NCBI GenBank assembly: GCA_025774425.1
Contig: JALGWA010000007.1
Location: forward strand, 1 to 13,482
From: a bacterium
GTDB taxonomy: Bacteria > Arandabacterota > Arandabacteria > Arandabacterales > JALGWA01
DNA length: 13,482 nt
Direction of reading: 5' to 3'
The notes under the pieces were generated by a model. The model saw only the letters and a list, made by a program, of their open reading frames with translations. It made no database searches and was not told the DNA's origin. Shown piece by piece: positions 7,608 to 11,939 of this stretch (positions are counted from its first letter, which is position 1; the number at the start of each line of letters is the position of its first letter). Made by a program: the position numbers and the translations under genes.

Positions 7608-7660
7608 TGTGCATTTTGAGCTCTGACCCCTCGAAATTGTGCATTTTGAGCTCTGACCCC
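7608..7660. repeat. Two exact 23-nt direct repeats with 30-nt period
   Basis: Copies at 7608-7630 and 7638-7660 are identical over 23 nt (core GCATTTTGAGCTCTGAC), separated by the 7 nt TCGAAAT. A degenerate third piece, ATTTTGGCCCTG, starts at 7571, and a GGGGTC (7588-7593) faces the GACCCC ends. The unit is more AT-rich than its surroundings. It lies in the divergent gap between the sulfatase operon and the lamin-tail gene. It resembles dispersed REP-like intergenic repeats or a pair of operator sites. Confidence 0.85.
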
Positions 7661-7673
7661 CGGCGGTGGGGGC

Positions 7674-7703
7674 TTGACCGGGCGGCCGGCGCGCCCGTAT
7701 GCT
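7674..7703 (+). promoter_or_regulatory. Promoter for the lamin-tail protein gene
   Basis: TTGACC (7674-7679, 5 of 6) is followed after 18 nt by TATGCT (7698-7703, 4 of 6). It begins 14 nt after the direct repeats and points to the gene at 7805, giving a leader of about 95 nt. Confidence 0.4.
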
Positions 7704-7804
7704 CGGTGAAACCTCGAGAAGGGGGGTGGTAAGAGACAGGGCGGTTGAGTGACCGGCGGAACCGCTGCTCCGAAGCCAAAGCAAACGATGGGAGGTTGTG
7801 GAGG

Positions 7805-9208
7805 ATGTGGAAAGCTTTGGGTTTCTTTCTTGTTTACCTCGCATTGACGACCGCGCTTTCGGTCGGCCCGGTTCTCTCGGGCCCGGTGATCAACGAGTTC
7901 ATGCCGGGTCCGGGCAGCGATTGGGACGGCGACTTCGATTTCGACTCGAGAGATGACGAGTGGGTCGAGATAGCCAACACGGGTTCGACGACCATCGACC
8001 TCGACATGTGCCGCCTGCTGAACGGCGCCGCGCGGCGGCCCGTCTACGGCTTCGCCGGCGCCCTCGAGCCCGGCGGGTTCCGGTGCGTCTACGGCTCCGA
8101 CGCCCTCCTCTGGCAGAGCGAGAACGGCGCCGGTTCGGTGGGGCTGAGTCTCAACAACTCGGGCGACATACTCTGGCTGGTCACGGTGGATGCGGGGGAC
8201 ACGACGGTGATCGATTCGATCGAGTACACCTCGGCCGGGGTCGGCCCCGACGTGTCCACCGGGCGGCTGCCGGACGGCGGCCCCTGGACCGTCTTCGACC
8301 ACTTCGCGGACAGGGGCGGAACGGGCCTGGACCCCACGCCGTCCGGTTCCAACTCGGCCTCCGCCCCGCCGCATATCGTGGAGGTGGCGCGGGCGCCGCT
8401 GCATCCGAGCGGCGAGGACAGTGTCCTGATCACCGTCACGGCCGGAGACGCCGACGGCGTCACGCGGGCGCTGCTTGCCTTCGACATCAATCTCGAAGAC
8501 GGCGAGGAACTCCCGATGTCCCTGATCTCGGGCACTGCCGACCTCGGCACGTGGGGTTTCACCATACTCCCGTGCGATGTCGGTGACACCGTGCACTACA
8601 GGGTCACCGTGGAGGACGGCGCAGGCGGCGTCACGCGATCCCCGTGGCAGGGCTACCGCGTCATGCAGTGTTCGCTCGCCGTAAGGATCAACGAGATCCT
8701 CGCCGATCCCCCGGCGGGAATCGGCGGCGACGCCAATCGTGACGGCGTCCGGGACGCATCCGACGACGAGTTCGTCGAGATCCGGAACTGCGGCGCCGCG
8801 GCCGTGGACATGTGCGGATGGATGCTCCGGGACGACTCCAAGGTGCGCCATGTCTTCGAGGACGGTGTCGTGGTGGCCCCCGGTGAGTTCGTTACCGTGT
8901 TCGGCGGCGGGAATCCGACGGGCTTCTCCGGCAAGGTGTATACCGCCTCGACGGGAAGCCTCGGTCTTCTCAATTCCGGCGACGACATAAGCCTGCTCGA
9001 CGGCGGCGCCGGGCTCATCGATTCCCACTCGTACGCCACCGAGGGCGGGCGGGACGAGTCAATGGTGCGCTACCCCGACTGCGCCGACTACTGGACGCTG
9101 CCGTCGGAGTTCGGCTCGGGTGCGCCGTTCAGCCCCCATGAGCCCAATGACCCGCAGAGCGCCCTGACGGGTTCGACATGGGGCGGCATCAAGGCGCTAT
9201 ACCGCTGA
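7805..9208 (+). CDS. Secreted protein with two lamin-tail domains and C-terminal TWGGIKALYR signal
   Basis: This is a 467-aa exported protein. MWKALGFFLVYLALTTALSV is a signal peptide with likely cleavage near VLS-G (25/26). Two lamin-tail-like domains are visible: VINEFMPGPG...DEWVEIANTGSTTIDL (28 to about 175) and RINEILADPP...DEFVEIRNCGAAAVDM (294 to about 425). Each has an acidic loop (DGDFDFDSRDDE, DANRDGVRDASDDE) before the WVEI/FVEI strand. Between them is an Ig-like segment (190-288). The protein ends STWGGIKALYR, matching the tail of the protein ending at 319. GGGAGG (7790-7795) lies 9 nt before ATG 7805; the TTG at 7745 only adds a charged stretch before the signal peptide. Lamin-tail domains are common in secreted surface or nuclease-associated proteins. 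No catalytic domain is seen, so a structural or surface role is inferred. Confidence 0.88.
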   Translation: MWKALGFFLVYLALTTALSVGPVLSGPVINEFMPGPGSDWDGDFDFDSRDDEWVEIANTGSTTIDLDMCRLLNGAARRPVYGFAGALEPGGFRCVYGSDALLWQSENGAGSVGLSLNNSGDILWLVTVDAGDTTVIDSIEYTSAGVGPDVSTGRLPDGGPWTVFDHFADRGGTGLDPTPSGSNSASAPPHIVEVARAPLHPSGEDSVLITVTAGDADGVTRALLAFDINLEDGEELPMSLISGTADLGTWGFTILPCDVGDTVHYRVTVEDGAGGVTRSPWQGYRVMQCSLAVRINEILADPPAGIGGDANRDGVRDASDDEFVEIRNCGAAAVDMCGWMLRDDSKVRHVFEDGVVVAPGEFVTVFGGGNPTGFSGKVYTASTGSLGLLNSGDDISLLDGGAGLIDSHSYATEGGRDESMVRYPDCADYWTLPSEFGSGAPFSPHEPNDPQSALTGSTWGGIKALYR

Positions 9209-9222
9209 CGGTTTTCAGACTT

Positions 9223-9240
9223 CGGCCGGAGCGCCGGCCG
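9223..9240 (+). terminator. GC hairpin after the lamin-tail gene
   Basis: CGGCCGG (9223-9229), loop AGCG, CCGGCCG (9234-9240) form a perfect 7-bp stem with a tetraloop, 14 nt after the stop codon. No T tract follows, so it may only stabilise the 3' end or assist factor-dependent termination. Confidence 0.4.
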
Positions 9241-9291
9241 GACCCGCCGGTCACTCGACGAAACCCGTTGCGGGGCGCCTCGAATTAGGTA

Positions 9292-9321
9292 TTGTGCCCG
9301 CGAGCCGGGCGGGTTTATCAT
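9292..9321 (+). promoter_or_regulatory. Weak promoter candidate for the nitroreductase operon
   Basis: TATCAT (9316-9321, 5 of 6) has TTGTGC (9292-9297, only the TTG matches) 18 nt upstream. It sits about 30 nt before the nitroreductase ATG with a good ribosome binding site between. The -35 is poor, so confidence is low. Confidence 0.25.
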
Positions 9322-9352
9322 CCTGGGCGGATGCGAATCCGGAGGTGACGAG

Positions 9353-9871
9353 ATGGACGCGATAGAGGCCCTGAAGGGCAGGCGGAGCGTGAGAGTCTAC
9401 GAGGACAAGCCGGTGCCGAAGGACGTGATCGAGGAGATCATCGACACTGCGAGGCTTGCGCCCACCGCCAACAACATACAGCCGTGGGAGTTCATCGTGG
9501 TCACCGATCCCGCCGCCCGCCGGAAGATAGCCGACCTCACGGACTGGGGCAAGTTCATCGCGCAGTCCGGGGCATGTGTCGCCGTCTACGCCAAGGCCGT
9601 CAAGCATTACCTCGAGGACGGCTCCGCGGCGATCGAGAACATCCTGGTGGCGGCCCATGCGCTCGGTCTGGGGACGTGCTGGGTCGCGGGTTACGGCAAG
9701 GACTACGGCGAGCCCATAAGAGAGATGCTCGGGGTGCCGGAAGGATACAAGCTCGTCGGCCTGGTCTCGCTCGGCTATCCGGCGGAGCGCCCGGAGGCGA
9801 AAGGTAAACGCGGCGTCTCGGATGTTCTCCACTGGGAGAGGTACCGGGACAAGAGCACCAAGGAGGCCTGA
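9353..9871 (+). CDS. Nitroreductase-family FMN oxidoreductase
   Basis: This is a 172-aa cytoplasmic nitroreductase-fold flavoprotein, at the short end of the family. Motifs are the N-terminal FMN-phosphate site RRSVRVY (10-16), APTANNIQPWEFIVV (36-50), the helix AAIENILVAAHALGLGTCWVAGY (92-114) that contacts the flavin, and the terminal LVSLGYPAE (137-145). GGAGGT (9341-9346) lies 6 nt before ATG 9353. The family reduces nitro compounds, quinones or other acceptors with NAD(P)H, and the natural substrate cannot be read from sequence. The next gene begins 1 nt after its stop, with the ribosome binding site inside the last codons, so the two are translated together. Confidence 0.93.
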   Translation: MDAIEALKGRRSVRVYEDKPVPKDVIEEIIDTARLAPTANNIQPWEFIVVTDPAARRKIADLTDWGKFIAQSGACVAVYAKAVKHYLEDGSAAIENILVAAHALGLGTCWVAGYGKDYGEPIREMLGVPEGYKLVGLVSLGYPAERPEAKGKRGVSDVLHWERYRDKSTKEA

Positions 9872-9872
9872 C

Positions 9873-10172
9873 ATGGCGGTCGCCCAGTTCAGTGTAATAC
9901 CCGTCGGGACCGGCGCCAGCATCAGTGACTACGTCGCCGGCGCGGTCAAGATAGTCGCCGACAGCGGTCTCAAGTACGAGCTCTCCGCGATGGCGACCGT
10001 GGTCGAAGGCGATGTCGACAGCATACTGGCCTTGGCGAAGAAGGTCCATGAGTCGGCCTTCGAGCGCGGCGCGGTCAGGGTTCTGACATCGCTGTCGATT
10101 GACGAAAGGCGCGACAAGGAACTGACCATCGACGGGAAGAAGGCCGCGGTGAAGGCGAAGATCCGGGTCTGA
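9873..10172 (+). CDS. MTH1187/YqgV-family thiamine-binding protein (DUF77)
   Basis: This is a small 99-aa cytoplasmic protein. Family features are FSVIPVGTGASISDYVA at the N-terminus, LKYELSAMATVVEG (33-46), helix ILALAKKVHESAFERGAVRV (51-70) and TSLSIDERRDKE (72-83). Members form ferredoxin-like oligomers and are reported to bind thiamine or related ligands without known catalysis. AGGAGG (9861-9866) lies 6 nt before ATG 9873. A longer frame from 9822 only adds residues overlapping the nitroreductase and is rejected. Tight coupling to the nitroreductase suggests a shared cofactor or redox context, but that is inference. Confidence 0.92.
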   Translation: MAVAQFSVIPVGTGASISDYVAGAVKIVADSGLKYELSAMATVVEGDVDSILALAKKVHESAFERGAVRVLTSLSIDERRDKELTIDGKKAAVKAKIRV

Positions 10173-10181
10173 GGGCGGGCG

Positions 10182-10214
10182 AGGCGGTGGAGGACGAGCG
10201 AGACCGTACCGCCT
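10182..10214. terminator. Dyad between second convergent pair
   Basis: AGGCGGT (10182-10188) pairs with ACCGCCT (10208-10214), a 7-bp stem with a 19-nt loop. It lies between the stop at 10172 and the minus-strand stop at 10213-10215, which it overlaps. There is no T tract on either strand. Confidence 0.3.
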
Positions 10215-10599
10215 AGCGTGTGCCCGGAGTGAATCTCTTGGTGCGGATCATCTTGTCGCCTTCGAAGGTTATCTCGACTCCCTGGTCTTGGTAGGTCCAC
10301 ATCTCCGTGACGCGGCCCATCTTCTCTTCGCGGTACCTGCTCGAGGGCATACCCCATGCATCGAAGACCTCCGCCTTGTCACCCGTCAGCAGGCTCGACC
10401 AACGCGTGGCCCTCCACAGCTTCCTCCCATGCTTGCCCTTCGCGAGCCGGAGACCCCCGACTATCTCCTCGTCGGTCTCCCCCGGCACGTACACGGTCTC
10501 GCCCGGCGACGCGGGCGACTTTTCCTCTGCGAAGGCTAAGGCCGGCAGGAGCGACGCAAACAAGACAACGGCTATCCCCGCTGCTATGACTCTGGTCAC
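10213..10599 (-). CDS. Small exported protein of unknown function
   Basis: This is a 128-aa protein with a clear Sec signal peptide: MTRVIAAGIAVVLFASLLPA, then LAFA-E with cleavage after residue 24. The mature part is about 104 residues, charged and without further membrane segments. VFDAWGMPSSRYREEKMGRV followed by EMWTYQDQGVEITFEGDKM (from about 78 to 117) reads like a SmpA/BamE-type fold, with a short helix, a GxP turn and then WxY and I-F strands, but the match is only by eye. The start is GTG 10599. AGGAGGTGAT lies 5 nt upstream and is a full-length Shine-Dalgarno, so the start is secure. It has its own near-consensus promoter and stands alone on the minus strand. Likely periplasmic and well expressed. 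Confidence 0.85.
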   Translation of the reverse strand: MTRVIAAGIAVVLFASLLPALAFAEEKSPASPGETVYVPGETDEEIVGGLRLAKGKHGRKLWRATRWSSLLTGDKAEVFDAWGMPSSRYREEKMGRVTEMWTYQDQGVEITFEGDKMIRTKRFTPGTR

Positions 10600-10623
10600 G
10601 TATAATCACCTCCTCTTTCAATC

Positions 10624-10653
10624 ATTGTAACACACGCCGTAGGTCGATTTCAA
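10624..10653 (-). promoter_or_regulatory. Near-consensus sigma-70-type promoter of the exported protein gene
   Basis: On the minus strand TTGAAA (10653-10648, 5 of 6), an 18-nt spacer and TACAAT (10629-10624, 5 of 6) lie just upstream of an extended Shine-Dalgarno and GTG 10599. A start near 10617 gives a leader of about 18 nt. An inverted repeat TGCATT/AATGCA (10664-10669 and 10680-10685) lies immediately upstream of the -35 and could be an operator. Confidence 0.7.
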
Positions 10654-10978
10654 CCGGCGGGACTGCATTTTCGCCGCACAATGCAACGTGAGAGTCGCAG
10701 ATTGCACGCGTCTCGACCTGTGGATTCGATGGCTTTGTTGGCGGTGCTGCGGCATATGCGCGCTCGTCGTGGGCGGATTTGGCCGGTCCTGCCGGTATGC
10801 GGAGTATCGAGTGCGACGATGCGCCGCGGCCTGCGATGTTTGGCCGATTCCTGCCGTCCTTTGCCTTTGCCGATGACGGGAACGCCCGCGGTTTAGCCCG
10901 GCATCCGGCACGGTACCTGCAACGGAAGAGAGCGAGTTAGTGGCGTTCTATAGGCTGTATTACCGAGAGGTGGTTGTC
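10654..10978. other. Non-coding leader/intergenic region before the pilin cassette
   Basis: This stretch of about 325 nt has no convincing gene. It contains the TGCATT/AATGCA dyad near the left edge. An imperfect long stem pairs GCGC..TCGTCG (10758-10769) with CGACGA.GCGC (10814-10824). There are two near-copies of TTTGGCCG..CCTGCCG (10778-10795 and 10839-10856). No clear sigma-70 promoter or known riboswitch core was recognised before the pilin genes. Short ORFs here have compositions unlike the neighbours and no start signals. Confidence 0.5.
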
Positions 10979-11503
10979 ATGAAGACCCGGGCCTCCAAAC
11001 CCGACCTCGGAAGTGAAAGAGGATTCACCATGGTCGAGATCCTCGTGGTCGCGGCTGTTTTCGCGATGGTGCTGGCGTTCTCCCTGCCAGCCCTGAAGAA
11101 CAGCAGCAAGACCGCCAGGCTCATGAACGCGGCCCGCGAGGTGTCGTCGACGATGAAGCTGGCGAGAGCGAGGGCGGTGGCCACGGCTAATGCCGTCATC
11201 GTCGAGTTCGACGCGGACGCGGGGACCTTCCAGGCGTTCGAGGACGCCGACGGCGATTCGACCTGGGACGCCGGGGAGGTCAAGATAGGCCCGTACGAAC
11301 TTCCCAGCGACATCCGGTTCATGGACGTGGGGTTCGCCGGCGGCAAGGTGACCTTCACGGCGAGCGGGGCCGCGAGCGAAACGCAGTCGCTGGTTCTCCT
11401 GGCGTGCACGGGCCACGCCCAGCGCGTGAATGTCAGCGCCCCCACGGGCCTGGTCTATGTGTCGCAGGTCTACGGTTATGAGGAGGGCACCGGGGACAGA
11501 TGA
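10979..11503 (+). CDS. Type IV minor pseudopilin, GspH/FimT type
   Basis: This is a 174-aa prepilin. The leader MKTRASKPDLGSERG is followed by FTMVEILVVAAVFAMVLAFS: cleavage after Gly15 by prepilin peptidase, Glu at mature +5, then the hydrophobic helix. The next segment, AREVSSTMKLARARAVATANAVIVEFD, is the typical GspH/FimT N-terminal region. DADGDSTWDAGE is an acidic loop of EF-hand or thrombospondin type, often seen in these proteins. GAGAGG lies 8 nt before ATG 10979; the GTG at 10940 would make an unusually long leader and is less likely. It is the first gene of a minor-pilin cassette that would prime or cap a type IV pilus or type II secretion pseudopilus. Confidence 0.9.
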   Translation: MKTRASKPDLGSERGFTMVEILVVAAVFAMVLAFSLPALKNSSKTARLMNAAREVSSTMKLARARAVATANAVIVEFDADAGTFQAFEDADGDSTWDAGEVKIGPYELPSDIRFMDVGFAGGKVTFTASGAASETQSLVLLACTGHAQRVNVSAPTGLVYVSQVYGYEEGTGDR

Positions 11504-11537
11504 GAACGTTGTTGCGTCCCGATGGAGGCGATCGGCA

Positions 11538-11921
11538 ATGAGAGCTGTCGTGAATGAAAAGGGTCTGACACTGATCGAATTGTTGATTGTGTGCGTGATC
11601 ATCGGCTTCGCTTTCCTGGGGCTCGCCAATCTGTTCCCCGTGAGCACGGCCGGCCTCAACGAGAGCCGGATGCGTACCACGGCGACCGACTTCGCCCGGG
11701 AGAAGATGGAGGAGCTGTTGGAGATCGACGGCGCCTCCGCCGACCTGAATGCCGGTACGCATAATGATCCCGACAACCCGATCCGCTCGAGCTTCATGAG
11801 GCGATGGACCGTTACGGACGACGTACCGGTGCCTGACATGAAACGACTGCAAGTGACCGTGGAGTATCCCCACGGAGAAGAAACGAGGTCCGTAACCCTG
11901 GTAAGTTACAGGCGAGATTGA
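11538..11921 (+). CDS. Type IV minor pseudopilin, PilV/GspI type
   Basis: This is a 127-aa prepilin. MRAVVNEKG is the leader, and LTLIELLIVCVIIGFAFLGL follows, with cleavage after Gly9 and Glu at +5. The helix then reads LANLFPVSTAGLNESRMRTTATDFAREKMEEL, which is the PilV/GspI pattern (helix, then AxxxAREKMEEL). The soluble part is short, with RRWTVTDDVP and VTVEYPHGEE strands typical of the family. GGAGG (11524-11528) lies 9 nt before ATG 11538; the upstream extension from 11430 overlaps the previous gene and is rejected. It lies 34 nt after the GspH-like gene and 18 nt before the PilW-like gene, in the usual gene order. Confidence 0.9.
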   Translation: MRAVVNEKGLTLIELLIVCVIIGFAFLGLANLFPVSTAGLNESRMRTTATDFAREKMEELLEIDGASADLNAGTHNDPDNPIRSSFMRRWTVTDDVPVPDMKRLQVTVEYPHGEETRSVTLVSYRRD

Positions 11922-11939
11922 AGAAGGGGATGATCAGGA

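Noticed and set aside
7608..7660. CRISPR array
   Set aside because: There are only two units with a 7-nt gap, far shorter than a spacer, and no cas genes nearby.
7532..9028. Long open minus frame extending sulfatase B upstream, antisense to the lamin-tail gene
   Set aside because: The stretch is Arg/Ala/Gly-rich with no domain, the + strand gene there has a signal peptide, domains and a ribosome binding site, and sulfatase sequence begins only at about 7531. It is a GC-rich shadow.
9301..9319. CCCGC...GCGGG followed by TTTAT as an intrinsic terminator
   Set aside because: The stem is only 5 bp and the T run is interrupted; the same bases are as likely to be a promoter -10 region.
10618..10911. 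97-codon minus frame and overlapping short + frames in the gap before the pilin genes
   Set aside because: They have low complexity, Arg/Gln/His-rich compositions, no ribosome binding site and overlap the promoter of the exported protein gene.
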